A program made the position numbers and the translations under genes. Shown here one piece after another: positions 8,374-17,039 of a DNA stretch of 38,001 bases (positions are counted from its first letter, which is position 1; each line of letters starts with the position of its first letter). The DNA comes from Verrucomicrobiota bacterium (GTDB lineage: Bacteria; Verrucomicrobiota; Verrucomicrobiia; Limisphaerales; JADLHS01), in NCBI GenBank assembly GCA_025350905.1, contig JANXWY010000365.1:1-38001 (forward strand), written 5' to 3'. The notes beneath the pieces are model-generated. The model was not told the origin of the DNA. It made no database searches and worked only from the letters and a program-made list of their open reading frames with translations.

Positions 8374-8710
8374 CGCGGGTTGATGCGACGGGAAATGCCG
8401 GTGAGGACTCGATCGGTCGCGTAGGACAGGCGTCGCGCCGGTCTCCATATTCATCCCCCCGGGCCTCACTATTTTGTGAGCGTTGCGCTCGCTCGATAAG
8501 CGTTGAGGAGAACCCTTCCAGATGAGATTAGAGACCGGCGCGACGGTTGTCCTACTACTTGTTGGCTACTGCCAAGCGGCGATCCTCAATTTCACCCCAG
8601 CCGACCGTCCGCGCTGTCGTCGTCCGGAAAACCAGGGAGGCATCGAAGACGAAAACAGCATCGAGGCCAAATCGGCACGATGAATTTTCAATTTATCGTT
8701 GGCTACAGGC
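8374..8710. other. Intergenic region occupied by an inverted-repeat element
   Basis: 337 bp between the ends of the coiled-coil gene (plus) and the small membrane protein gene (minus). The middle is taken up by the 135-bp element at 8421-8555; the rest (8556-8710) shows nothing recognisable. Open frames across it change composition abruptly and are not supported as genes. Confidence 0.6.
8421..8555. repeat. 135-bp palindromic element with 25-bp inverted ends
   Basis: The left arm 8421-8445 (GTAGGACAGGCGTCGCGCCG plus GTCTC) and the reverse complement of the right arm 8531-8555 match at 23 of 25 positions. The 85-bp centre contains smaller hairpins, CTCAC-N6-GTGAG and GAGCG-TTG-CGCTC. The layout is that of a non-autonomous interspersed palindromic element (REP/MITE-like). 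It lies between convergent genes, a usual place for such elements. Its arms differ from those of the three elements inside the sensor kinase gene, so it is a second family. Confidence 0.75.
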
Positions 8711-8887
8711 TTACCGCAACGGCCCGCCGGTCGCCGGCATCTCGGGGGAGCGTTGCTCATGGATCCGCCGGGCTTCAGCTCGAACCCACACCACCGCCAG
8801 CACGACGCCCAAAAGCAGCAACGCCGCCAGTACCCACGGCCAGGTACGGCGCGGATTTATTTCGGCGGCCGGAGCTTCATTTTCCAT
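8711..8887 (-). CDS. Small single-pass membrane protein, unknown function
   Basis: A 58-residue protein with a charged N-terminus (MENEAPAAEINPRRTW), one clear transmembrane helix (WVLAALLLLGVVLAVVWV, about residues 18-35) and a basic C-terminal segment (RAEARRIHEQR). The arginines on the C-terminal side would favour that end in the cytoplasm. No family recognised. The ATG at 8887 is preferred to longer upstream reading because it begins just before the membrane helix. It is divergent from the small membrane protein gene at 8993, with 105 bp between. Confidence 0.6.
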   Translation of the reverse strand: MENEAPAAEINPRRTWPWVLAALLLLGVVLAVVWVRAEARRIHEQRSPEMPATGGPLR

Positions 8888-8992
8888 GCGGTGGATTATT
8901 TCCCCGGCGCCCGGATAGCACAATGGCAATATCGCGGGCAAGTTTGCCGCTTGCTGCGCGGCGCGTTCCTTTCTAAAGCTAAAGCCAGGTTT

Positions 8993-9382
8993 ATGTCCGC
9001 CACACCCAAAATCATTCCCAAACCCGTGATCGTCGGCTTCTTCATCGTGGGCCTGCTGTCCTCGGTGGCGTTCCGCGCGATCATCCTGTTGCAGAAATTT
9101 GATCCCCACTGGGTCCGTCCCGTTTGGTATCTGGGCGTCCTTGGGTACATGGTGTTCTTCATTTACCGCTATTTCATCTCGCAGCGCCGCAAGCGCACCA
9201 TCGCGCAGTCCAACATTATCGAAAAAATCCACGCCGGCACCGCGCTCACGGCCGAGGACCGCGCGGCGGCGCTGTATTTGTTGAACTCCATCCGCAAGTC
9301 GCCGGAGGATTGGAATTACTTGGCCATCTTCATCCTGTCCGCGCTGGCCATCGTGCTGGATCTGGCGCTGCCGGGGAAATGA
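8993..9382 (+). CDS. Small multi-pass membrane protein, unknown function
   Basis: A 129-residue protein with three hydrophobic segments: IVGFFIVGLLSSVAFRAIIL (about 13-32), VWYLGVLGYMVFFIYRYFI (about 44-62) and a C-terminal LAIFILSALAIVLDLAL (about 109-126). A basic loop (SQRRKRTIAQSN) and a soluble helical stretch lie between the second and third. The start is ATG 8993, with AGG four bases upstream; the longer frame from 8699 begins in sequence that looks non-coding. No known family was recognised. Confidence 0.7.
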   Translation: MSATPKIIPKPVIVGFFIVGLLSSVAFRAIILLQKFDPHWVRPVWYLGVLGYMVFFIYRYFISQRRKRTIAQSNIIEKIHAGTALTAEDRAAALYLLNSIRKSPEDWNYLAIFILSALAIVLDLALPGK

Positions 9383-9531
9383 ATGTGCGACGGTGGGCGC
9401 GCAAGTTGACGCCGATTTGAAAATGGTCGCGTCGGCCAGCCGGCCGGATGGAGCGTTGAGTCCCCAGCCCGGCGGAATAAGCCGCGCGCGACGGCCGACC
9501 GGAAGCTCCGCTGCTACCGATCTCCCGGCGA

Positions 9532-11253
9532 TTAAAGCGCCAGCTTCGCCCGCTTGAAGGCAGCGCTACGGGTGGCGTAAGTCAGATCAATTTCGCGCAA
9601 CAGCCCCGGTCGGTCGGCGGCCACCTCGGCTTCCGTCGGCACGCGCCCGAGCTTGCGAGCTAGGGCTTGCAGGTATAGCTCGATCTCCCGCTTGGACACT
9701 TCACCCCGCGTCCGGAGCACCGAGGCGCGCGGCACGGCGAATTCGCCGAACAAGTCCATGTGCTCGCTCATCGCCGCCAGCTTGTCCTTGGTAATGCGGA
9801 CATAATCCGCATCGACGTCGGTCACCACAAACTTCCGCCCGAGTTTAACGGCGGCCATCGCCGTCGTGCCTGCGCCGCAAAACGGATCGAACACCACGTC
9901 GCCCGGCCGCGTAGTGAGTTTGATGATTCGTTCCATCAACTTCTCCGGCAACTGACACGGGTGCGCGTCGCGGTCGCGCTTGTGTTTGATCCGGTGAATG
10001 TCGGACCAGATGTCGGACAACTCCACCTTCGCGTCATCGCCCGCCGCCTTGCGCGACTTCACACACTTGGCGCGCAAACAATATTTCAATGAATCGGGTG
10101 GTTGAACCAAGTGGCTCCGTGACTTGGTACCAACGGGCGCGTAGTTGAAGGTCGGTTTGCCGCCGGGCTTGGTATAATAAAGCAACGCATAATGCGCCGG
10201 CATCAGCTTGCCGCGCGGATCGGACAGTGCTTCCCAAACAATCCAGTGCCGGAAGTCCAGTCGCCGATTCAAAAACGCTGCGTGATGAACGGCCCACTTC
10301 GGCAGATTCAGCACCAATAGGCTGCCCCCAGGCTTGAGGGTGTCTGCCATACCTGCAAGCCAGGCCTGGCACCAATCCAGGTAATGTTGCTCGGCCAGCG
10401 CATCATCCCACTTGCCGTAGTTCTTTTGCAAGTTGTAGGGCGGATCGGCAAACGCGAGATCAAACACCCCGCCGGGATGCAACGCCTTCACCCGCCGCAA
10501 AAATGAAACGCAATCGCCCAGATAAACATGGTCGAATTCCAGGGCCGTGAGTTTGAAGTCATTGCCCTCGCTACCCGCGGCGGCGGCCGGAGGCTCACCC
10601 TGCCCTAGCAGAACGCGCGCGGAGGATTTCAAGTCCGAGGGCAATGCCAAGTGCAGGCTGTTCTCCACCGTGGCTTCGCTGAGAATACTAATCCGACTCA
10701 GCACGTCTGCCGGGATCACCCCATCGCGCAATGGGCGGCGCGGCAGATCCCGCCACACGTCCGCCGGCGCCGCGCCGCGCGGATTCATCAAGTGTTTCTT
10801 GCCGCCCCAATCCTTGACGTTCAACCCGCACGCGGCGCAATTCACATGCGGCACGCGGACTTCCGCCGTATTCAACCGAAACTGCGTTGGAGATTTTCGC
10901 GTCACGTCGCGTTTCATGAACAGCAAAAGTCCCTGGTGGTTCGGTTGCAGAAAGTGATCCCGAGGGCGCTCGGCCAGATCCAGCGCGATCCAATACTTAA
11001 AGACCATCGGTCCAGTTGGGGCGGACGCCGTCAGCAGCTGCTCGCCCCACCCGGCCAGTTCGCGGGGCGATCCATAAATCCACAGCCGTCCGCCCGGCCC
11101 CAGCAACCGCACCGCCTCGGCCAGCAGGCCCACCGCCGGTTCGTTTAGCGGGTCGTCGCCCGCACTCACCGCAATGACGTCCTTGCTGCCGGCCGCGAGC
11201 GCCGCGGTCGCCGTCGGGGCATGAAAATCAATTCGCGGAAATGTTTGGTTCAT
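9532..11253 (-). CDS. DNA methyltransferase (N6-A/N4-C type) with degenerate N-terminal duplicate
   Basis: A 573-residue amino-methyltransferase. The C-terminal half is complete: catalytic FADPPYN (DPPY at 270-273), target-side HWIVWEAL, the SDIWSD ... HPCQLPEKL helix, and the AdoMet motif FDPFCGAGTT (about 455-464). Motif IV precedes motif I, the beta-class order. Residues 25-197 look like a second copy of the same fold without catalytic residues: LGPGGRLWIYG parallels LKPGGSLLVLN, FKYWIALD parallels FRHWIVWE, and CAACGLNVKDWGGKKHLMNP...DVWRDL parallels the segment before the AdoMet motif. The tail (SKREIELYLQALARKLGRVPTEAEV) is an extra helical domain. No restriction endonuclease gene is adjacent, so it behaves as an orphan. 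ATG 11253 is chosen over an upstream TTG; 58 bp separates it from the TPR gene. Confidence 0.88.
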   Translation of the reverse strand: MNQTFPRIDFHAPTATAALAAGSKDVIAVSAGDDPLNEPAVGLLAEAVRLLGPGGRLWIYGSPRELAGWGEQLLTASAPTGPMVFKYWIALDLAERPRDHFLQPNHQGLLLFMKRDVTRKSPTQFRLNTAEVRVPHVNCAACGLNVKDWGGKKHLMNPRGAAPADVWRDLPRRPLRDGVIPADVLSRISILSEATVENSLHLALPSDLKSSARVLLGQGEPPAAAAGSEGNDFKLTALEFDHVYLGDCVSFLRRVKALHPGGVFDLAFADPPYNLQKNYGKWDDALAEQHYLDWCQAWLAGMADTLKPGGSLLVLNLPKWAVHHAAFLNRRLDFRHWIVWEALSDPRGKLMPAHYALLYYTKPGGKPTFNYAPVGTKSRSHLVQPPDSLKYCLRAKCVKSRKAAGDDAKVELSDIWSDIHRIKHKRDRDAHPCQLPEKLMERIIKLTTRPGDVVFDPFCGAGTTAMAAVKLGRKFVVTDVDADYVRITKDKLAAMSEHMDLFGEFAVPRASVLRTRGEVSKREIELYLQALARKLGRVPTEAEVAADRPGLLREIDLTYATRSAAFKRAKLAL

Positions 11254-11311
11254 CCGACGCAAGTTGGTGGGCGCCGCCGGAACTTGCGGACGGTGGTATA
11301 TCCGGCGCGGA

Positions 11312-12286
11312 TCACGGTTTCACCGCCTCGCTGGGCGGGGCATTGGTAACCATGGCTTTGGTCTCCTCCTCGTTGAGACTGCGCGTCAGTCGGCGTTTCA
11401 ATTCCGCATACATCTCGTTTGTGACGTTCTCCAGATGCAGCCGCGCCTCGTCGAAGCGACCGACATGTATTTTCACGCGGGCAAAATGGGTATGCACCCC
11501 CTGCCGCTCAATGTCATCCTGCGCCAGATTGAAGGCGTTGGTCCACGCGCGGAGGGCGTCGTCGTTGCGCGGCGGCCGGATGCCGTAAAAGGTCTGCGCG
11601 ACGTCGGAGGCGAGTGGGAAATCGTTGGGGGCGAGTTTCATCGCCTCGTGATACAGCGCCAGGGCCTTGTCGAACACCTGTTGCTCGTTGAGCTGGTAAT
11701 GCTCCCGCGCATCCTTGCGGAATAAGAAAACCGTCGTGCCGAAATTGTGGTAATAGACGGGCTCCTTCGGGTTGAGGGCGATCGCTTGCGTGTAATAGTC
11801 GAAGGCTTTGGTCACCGGGCCGTTATGGCCGTAGAAATTGGCGAGGTTGTTCCAGACCGAGGGTTCGCTGGGATCGAGTTCCCGCGCCAGTTCGAGTTGC
11901 GCCATCGCCGCTTCTTCATCATGGATGTCATCGAGAAAACTTCCGTAGGCGATCCGGGCGCGAACGTGATTGGTGTGTTGCTGGAGGAAGGCTTCATACC
12001 CTTGGCGCACCGGCGCAAAACGATCCAGGATGCGCTGGCGCATGACTTCGGCGGACACGCCCGCGCCGGCGGTGACGAATTCCTGATTATCCCGGATCCA
12101 TTTGTCCACCTCGGCCTGCGCCGTGTCATCGTCGTCCATCAATTTGTGGTACTGTTTTTCGACGGGATCGTTGAGGTCTGGGGCCACCATCGCGGCGTTG
12201 GTCAAGCCGTCCGCAGCATTGGTGAGCGCCACGGGTTGATTCGTGGCGACCAGCGCGCTTACCACACTCACCAAGAGATTGGTCAC
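11312..12286 (-). CDS. TPR-repeat protein
   Basis: A 324-residue protein with tetratricopeptide-like helices in the centre: AMAQLELARELDPSEPSVWNNLANFYG and AFDYYTQAIALNPKEPVYYHNFGTTVF are clear repeats (about 135-195), and further helical pairs follow to about 290. A short hydrophobic N-terminus (TNLLVSVVSALVATNQ) could be a weak signal or anchor. The role is protein-protein scaffolding, with unknown partners. GTG 12286 is the only plausible start because a TAA precedes it in frame by three codons. It lies between the pyrophosphatase and methyltransferase genes on the same strand. Confidence 0.8.
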   Translation of the reverse strand: MTNLLVSVVSALVATNQPVALTNAADGLTNAAMVAPDLNDPVEKQYHKLMDDDDTAQAEVDKWIRDNQEFVTAGAGVSAEVMRQRILDRFAPVRQGYEAFLQQHTNHVRARIAYGSFLDDIHDEEAAMAQLELARELDPSEPSVWNNLANFYGHNGPVTKAFDYYTQAIALNPKEPVYYHNFGTTVFLFRKDAREHYQLNEQQVFDKALALYHEAMKLAPNDFPLASDVAQTFYGIRPPRNDDALRAWTNAFNLAQDDIERQGVHTHFARVKIHVGRFDEARLHLENVTNEMYAELKRRLTRSLNEEETKAMVTNAPPSEAVKP

Positions 12287-12406
12287 GCGCCCAGCTTAGC
12301 AGTTAATCCGCGGTCGAGTCGAGCGGCAAGCGCCGGATCGACGGGAAATAGCACCACCGCTTTCTGGCGCGGTCAATCGGAAGCGGGCGTTTGGAACGGC
12401 CCCCGC

Positions 12407-14845
12407 TTATTTGTCTTCCGGAATCCGCATGGCGTAGAACGAGCGATAGACAAACACCAACGCGATGAGGAAGAAAACGGAGCCAATGACGGTCTTCATC
12501 GTTTGGTCCTTCATGGTCACGGCGATTTCCACCGCGAGCAGACCGAAGAGCGTGGTGAATTTAATCACCGGATTGAGCGCCACGGACGATGTGTCCTTGA
12601 ACGGATCGCCCACGGTGTCGCCCACCACCGTGGCCGCGTGGAGTTCGGTGCCCTTCTGCCGCATGTCCACCTCGACGATTTTCTTGGCGTTGTCCCACGC
12701 GCCGCCGGCATTGGCCATGAAGATGGCCTGGAACAAGCCAAAGAACGCGATGCCGATAAGGTAACCGATGAAGAAGTAGGGATTGAAAAACGGCAGCGCG
12801 AGCGCGAAGCAAAACACGACGATGAAAATGTTCCACATGCCTTTCTGCGCATAAACGGTGCAGATACGCACGACTTCCTTGCTGTCCTTCTCCGAAGCCG
12901 TGGTCGCGTCGAGCTTCATGTTCTCCTTGATGTAAACCACCGCGCGATACGCGCCGGTCACGACCGCCTGGCAGGAAGCCCCCGTGAACCAGTAAATCAC
13001 CGAGCCGCCCATGATCAGGCCGAGGATAATTTCGGGCTGCACGATCGAGAGCTTGTTCACCACGCCGCCAAACATGTTTTCGAGCAGCATGATGATGCCA
13101 AACACCATCGTGGTGGCCCCGACGACCGCCGTCCCAATGAGCACCGGTTTGGCCGTGGCCTTGAAAGTGTTGCCGGCGCCATCCCCCTTCTCGAGCTGAT
13201 ACTTGGCGTTCTCAAAGTCCGCATCGAAACCGAAATCCTTTTTGATCTCGGCCTTGATGCCTTTGCGGCCTTCGATCTGGCTCAGTTCACAGACGGATTG
13301 CGCGTTGTCGGTGACGGGTCCATAGCTGTCCACCGCGATGGTCACGGGCCCCATGCCGAGGAAGCCGAATGCCACGAGGCCGAACGCAAAAATTGGGGCC
13401 GCGAACACGAACTGCGGCGGCATGATGGCCATGAGCGCCGATTGCGTGGAAAACTGCCACGCCACAAACATCAGGAGCATGATGATCAGCCCCATCCAGA
13501 AGGCCGAAAAATTGCCCGCCACAAAGCCCGAAAGAATATTGAGCGAAGCGCCCCCGTGCTTGGAACAGTTCGTCACTTCCTTGACGTGCCGGGACTTGGT
13601 ACTAACGAAGATTTTGGTGAACTCCGGAATCAGAGCGCCCGCCACGGTGCCGCAACTGATGATCGCCGAAAGCACCCACCACAGCGCGGGTTGGACTGCC
13701 CCCGCGCCATCCTTGAAGTCCCCCAGCAACAGTTTACTCGCGAGGAACGTCACGGCGATGGACACCGCCGAGGTGATCCACACCAAATGCGTCAACGGCG
13801 CTTCGAAATCGAAATCCTTCTGGCCGCTGAACATGGCTTTGCTGATGCCCTCGTTCAAGAAATAGGAGGCGAGCGAGGTCACAATCATCAACGCCCGCAT
13901 GACGAACAGCCAGATAATGAGCGTGGCGCACACCGTCGGGCTGGCCGCCAGGGCTAGGGCCAAGAACGCGATCAAGGCCACGCCCGTCACCCCGTAAGTT
14001 TCAAAACCATCCGCCGTCGGCCCCACCGAGTCGCCCGCGTTGTCGCCGGTGCAATCCGCAATCACGCCGGGATTTTTGGGATCATCCTCGGGCAATTTAA
14101 AGACGATCTTCATCAGGTCTGAGCCGATGTCCGCGATCTTGGTGAAGATGCCGCCGCAAATGCGGAGGACCGAAGCGCCGAGGGATTCGCCGATGGCGAA
14201 GCCGATGAAGCACGGGCCGACGAGTTCCTGCGGCAGAAAGATGAGGATGCTGATCATGAAGAACAGTTCCACCGCGACGAGCAGCAAACCCACGCTCATG
14301 CCGGAACGGAGCGGGATACCGAGCGTGGCGAGCGGGTTGCCCTTGAGCGCGGAGAACGCGGTGCGGGAATTGGCAACCGTATTGATCCGGATGCCGAACC
14401 AGGCCACGCCGTAACTGCCGAGAATGCCGAGGATGGACGCGAGCAGGATGACGATGACATGACCCGCTGTATTCCCCTGGAGCACCTTGAAGTAGTAGAC
14501 CATGCACGCCGCGATCAAAAACCAGAGGATGGCGAGAAATTTGCCCTGGGTGAACAGATAGGTTTTGCACGTTTCCCAGATCGTGTTCGAGACGTTCGCC
14601 ATGCTCTCGTGGACGGGTAGGTTCTTGGTCTGCACATATTGCACCAGGCCAAAAGCGGCCCCGATGACGCAGATGCCGATGCCGAGATGCATCAGGGTTA
14701 TCCCGCTGACGCCGCCGAGACCGGCAAACTTCACGGTCGAGAGATCAGGGATTTTGATGTCGGCTTCGCTGGCGGAAGCACAGACCGCCAGCCCGAGGGT
14801 GATGAGGAAGAATACGCTCCAGAACCTGAGTGATTTTGTTGCCAT
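12407..14845 (-). CDS. hppA: Membrane-bound ion-translocating pyrophosphatase
   Basis: An integral membrane pump that uses PPi hydrolysis to move H+ or Na+ out of the cytoplasm, 812 residues, longer than the usual 650-770. Family motifs are present in order: GGIFTKIADIGSDL ... PEDDPKNPGVIADCTGDNAGD with the PPi/Mg-binding acidic residues, VDSYGPVTDNA, GNTFKA, and near the C-terminus GTELHAATVVGDTVGDPFKDTSSVALN. The position that separates potassium-dependent (Ala, GNTTAA) from potassium-independent (Lys, GNTTKA) enzymes reads GNTFKA, arguing for the independent type, with an unusual Phe. An N-terminal hydrophobic segment ending near ASASEA may be a cleaved signal or an extra helix. Ion specificity cannot be settled. 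Start is ATG 14845. Confidence 0.95.
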   Translation of the reverse strand: MATKSLRFWSVFFLITLGLAVCASASEADIKIPDLSTVKFAGLGGVSGITLMHLGIGICVIGAAFGLVQYVQTKNLPVHESMANVSNTIWETCKTYLFTQGKFLAILWFLIAACMVYYFKVLQGNTAGHVIVILLASILGILGSYGVAWFGIRINTVANSRTAFSALKGNPLATLGIPLRSGMSVGLLLVAVELFFMISILIFLPQELVGPCFIGFAIGESLGASVLRICGGIFTKIADIGSDLMKIVFKLPEDDPKNPGVIADCTGDNAGDSVGPTADGFETYGVTGVALIAFLALALAASPTVCATLIIWLFVMRALMIVTSLASYFLNEGISKAMFSGQKDFDFEAPLTHLVWITSAVSIAVTFLASKLLLGDFKDGAGAVQPALWWVLSAIISCGTVAGALIPEFTKIFVSTKSRHVKEVTNCSKHGGASLNILSGFVAGNFSAFWMGLIIMLLMFVAWQFSTQSALMAIMPPQFVFAAPIFAFGLVAFGFLGMGPVTIAVDSYGPVTDNAQSVCELSQIEGRKGIKAEIKKDFGFDADFENAKYQLEKGDGAGNTFKATAKPVLIGTAVVGATTMVFGIIMLLENMFGGVVNKLSIVQPEIILGLIMGGSVIYWFTGASCQAVVTGAYRAVVYIKENMKLDATTASEKDSKEVVRICTVYAQKGMWNIFIVVFCFALALPFFNPYFFIGYLIGIAFFGLFQAIFMANAGGAWDNAKKIVEVDMRQKGTELHAATVVGDTVGDPFKDTSSVALNPVIKFTTLFGLLAVEIAVTMKDQTMKTVIGSVFFLIALVFVYRSFYAMRIPEDK

Positions 14846-15338
14846 AAGCTGCGGCAGAGTATGCGGACGGCGAATTCAGATGCCAGTCATTTCTTGCGAC
14901 AAGCCCTGCAAAGATTGGCGAACCCGGCGGCCCGAAGGACGATGGCGCGGGTGGAAGTACGCGTCCCTCGCCCGCTTGTTTGAATTGAAAACCCGCTCCG
15001 TCGCCATTGCGCAAGAACCGGACGGTATGTTCGCGACGTCGCCTGCGTCGAGCTGCCGTTTTTTCTCCAGTCTCTCTCGGACGACTGATCAAGCGCTCAC
15101 GGCCGGCCGTCGGACGACGAGGCTCACGGAAGCAAAGGTCCTCAGGATCGCGCAGCGCCGCGATTTGTGCCTCAATCCGTAACGCAGACGGACCGCCTGC
15201 GACATCGCGGACTGGTGATGCGCTGCGAACCGCTGGGCTACCGCGAGCCGACAGCCCGTCGGCGAAACCGCAGTTGAGCCGCTAAAAGACGTGCAACGTA
15301 GACGAATTTCGGAAATAATTTCCCAACAGGATATGAAT
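14846..15338. other. Intergenic region with small palindromes, no supported gene
   Basis: 493 bp between the divergent pyrophosphatase and lipoprotein genes. No frame looks like protein. Several short palindromes occur in the right half, e.g. GCCGAC-AGCCC-GTCGGC (15247-15263) and an imperfect CAGACGG-A-CCGCCTG around 15187, giving it the look of an interspersed, degraded repeat. The stretch from 15288 to 15338 is AT-richer and ends in the ribosome site for the next gene. Confidence 0.55.
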
Positions 15339-16202
15339 ATGAGTATCCGCAAAATCAAACTTCGGTTGAGCCAGCGAATCGCGGCGGCGGCCATGCGCCT
15401 TGCATCGGTTTCCACCCTTGGTATGGGCCTGCTGGGCTGCGCCCATTCTCAAAGTGGGGGCGGGCGCTTGACGGAGATGGGAGGATTCTCTCCCGCCGAG
15501 ACCCTCGCGCTGCTCACCGGTCCAGTTAGCCTGCTCGCGAGCAATGCCGCGGGATTCAATGCCCACGTAACGGTGATTTCGACTGCGGCAGCCGCCAACA
15601 CCCCACCCTCGCTCACGGGTACACTCTGGGCGCAGCCCGATTGGCTTTTGTGGACGCCCGCCGCGGCCAAGGGCCACTCCCCGTCCGGCGGGGGCCAGAG
15701 TTTCAGTTTTATTTGGCACGTAAGTCAAAGCAGCGGTTACGCTCTGAGTGAAGCCTTGCAAGCCTACGCCCCCATCACAACGTCTTGGCGCTATACCAAT
15801 TTCACCGTCGCCCCCGATCCCGAAAATGCTCCCTCAGAAAATTTGGACGGACACCTATGCCACCCGGAGCAAATCACCGCGGGGTCGAGCGACGGCACGA
15901 CTCACCGCTTCCGCGTCTGGCGGGCGGAGGACCTGAAGGAGATCCCATTAAAAGTGGTGGCGATCGGCGACTATCCCACCACCACGGTGTTGCTTTCTCA
16001 GGTGCGCGTGCTGAAATCAGCGCCCGACCGGTTCGAGCCGCCCAATGATTTTACCCGGTACGAGAATGCGGAGGCCATGGCCAATGAACTCTTGCTGCGC
16101 CAGCAAAACTTGCAGCAACGCCCGGACGGCGGGAACGCGGCGCCGGGGATGCGCACTCCCCCCGCAGCGTCCCAAGGCCACCCCGCGTCGCGGACGTATT
16201 GA
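15339..16202 (+). CDS. Predicted lipoprotein, unknown function
   Basis: A protein of about 287 residues with a basic N-terminus (MSIRKIKLRLSQR), a hydrophobic segment and a lipobox LLGC, followed by AHSQSGGG; it should be lipidated and face the periplasm. The mature part has a beta-rich look with conserved-looking aromatic segments (TGTLWAQPDWLLWTP, SFSFIWHVSQSSGYALSEALQAYAPI), and ends in a Gln/Pro-rich low-complexity tail. No family recognised. AGG at 15328-15330 lies eight bases before ATG 15339, favouring that start over ATG 15333 two codons earlier. Confidence 0.7.
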   Translation: MSIRKIKLRLSQRIAAAAMRLASVSTLGMGLLGCAHSQSGGGRLTEMGGFSPAETLALLTGPVSLLASNAAGFNAHVTVISTAAAANTPPSLTGTLWAQPDWLLWTPAAAKGHSPSGGGQSFSFIWHVSQSSGYALSEALQAYAPITTSWRYTNFTVAPDPENAPSENLDGHLCHPEQITAGSSDGTTHRFRVWRAEDLKEIPLKVVAIGDYPTTTVLLSQVRVLKSAPDRFEPPNDFTRYENAEAMANELLLRQQNLQQRPDGGNAAPGMRTPPAASQGHPASRTY

Positions 16203-16363
16203 GCCGGCCTCGCGGGTGGCGGCCGTCGGGCGGGGCGCGCAATTAAGCGCTGCAGTTGGGCGCCGGATGCTGGCGGCGCCGCTGGAGCACGGCGATGCCA
16301 GGTTTGATTGACCGACGTTAAATTCGCCTTGGGCAGAGAACATTGTTTTGGAAATCAAAAACC

Positions 16364-16978
16364 ATGCAAACCGACGAGATGGATGAATTGAAACAGTTGG
16401 TGGCGGAACTAAAAGCTGATCGCGCGGCCCAAAAGGAAAAGGAAAAACGCGAGCATTGGACCAAATACGTGTCGCTCACCATGGTATGCGTGGCGGTGCT
16501 GGCGGGCCTGGCCACGCTCAAGGGGGGTGGCTTTACCACGCGCACGCTGAAGGAGATGAACGAAGCCACTTTTAATCAGTCCGAAGCGTCCGACCAATGG
16601 TCCTTTTACCAGGCCAAATCCATCAAACAGAATCTTTACGAGATCGAACTGGAGCACGCGCGCGCCGCCACCCTACCGACCACGGGTTTGGTGGAAAAAT
16701 TGCAAGCCAAGATTGAAAAGTATGAGCGGGAAAAGGCGGAGATCACAGCCAGTGCGAAAAAGTTTGAAGCGACGCGCGATGCGGCGCGCTCCACGGCGGC
16801 CCGGGCAGCGGAACATTCCAAGGGGATGGGGTTAACCATCACGCTCTTTCAAATCGCCATCGCCCTGGGCGCGGTGTGTTTGATTGTGAAAAAGAAACCG
16901 TTGTGGATCATCTCCATCATTCTCGGCGCGGTGGCCACCGCCGAAATGATTCGCGTGCTAAATTTCATGCCGTTGTGA
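16364..16978 (+). CDS. DUF4337-like membrane protein
   Basis: A 204-residue protein with a charged helical N-terminus (DELKQLVAELKADRAAQKEKEKRE), a transmembrane helix (YVSLTMVCVAVLAGLATL, about 36-53), then the motif NEATFNQSEASDQWSFYQAKSIKQNLYEIE, a long coiled coil (about 105-150), and two C-terminal hydrophobic helices (GLTITLFQIAIALGAVCLIV and LWIISIILGAVATAEMI). The N-A-x-F-x-Q-x-x-A-S-D-x-W-x-x-Y-Q-A-K-S-I-K pattern is typical of DUF4337 proteins, whose function is unknown. Start taken at ATG 16364; an in-frame TTG at 16343 is less likely. Confidence 0.8.
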   Translation: MQTDEMDELKQLVAELKADRAAQKEKEKREHWTKYVSLTMVCVAVLAGLATLKGGGFTTRTLKEMNEATFNQSEASDQWSFYQAKSIKQNLYEIELEHARAATLPTTGLVEKLQAKIEKYEREKAEITASAKKFEATRDAARSTAARAAEHSKGMGLTITLFQIAIALGAVCLIVKKKPLWIISIILGAVATAEMIRVLNFMPL

Positions 16979-17039
16979 CGCGGGGTGAGAAAGCTTGGCT
17001 CCGCGTCGCCCCGGCGCAAACTCGCCCTAAACGCACCCG

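Noticed and set aside
8503-8976. Plus-strand open frames across the 135-bp element
   Set aside because: They begin inside the repeat, overlap the minus-strand membrane protein and have random composition.
11747-13957. 736-residue plus-strand open frame antisense to the TPR and pyrophosphatase genes
   Set aside because: Its composition is rich in His, Arg, Glu and Asp with no domain; it is the complement of a well-supported pyrophosphatase and is explained by GC-rich third positions.
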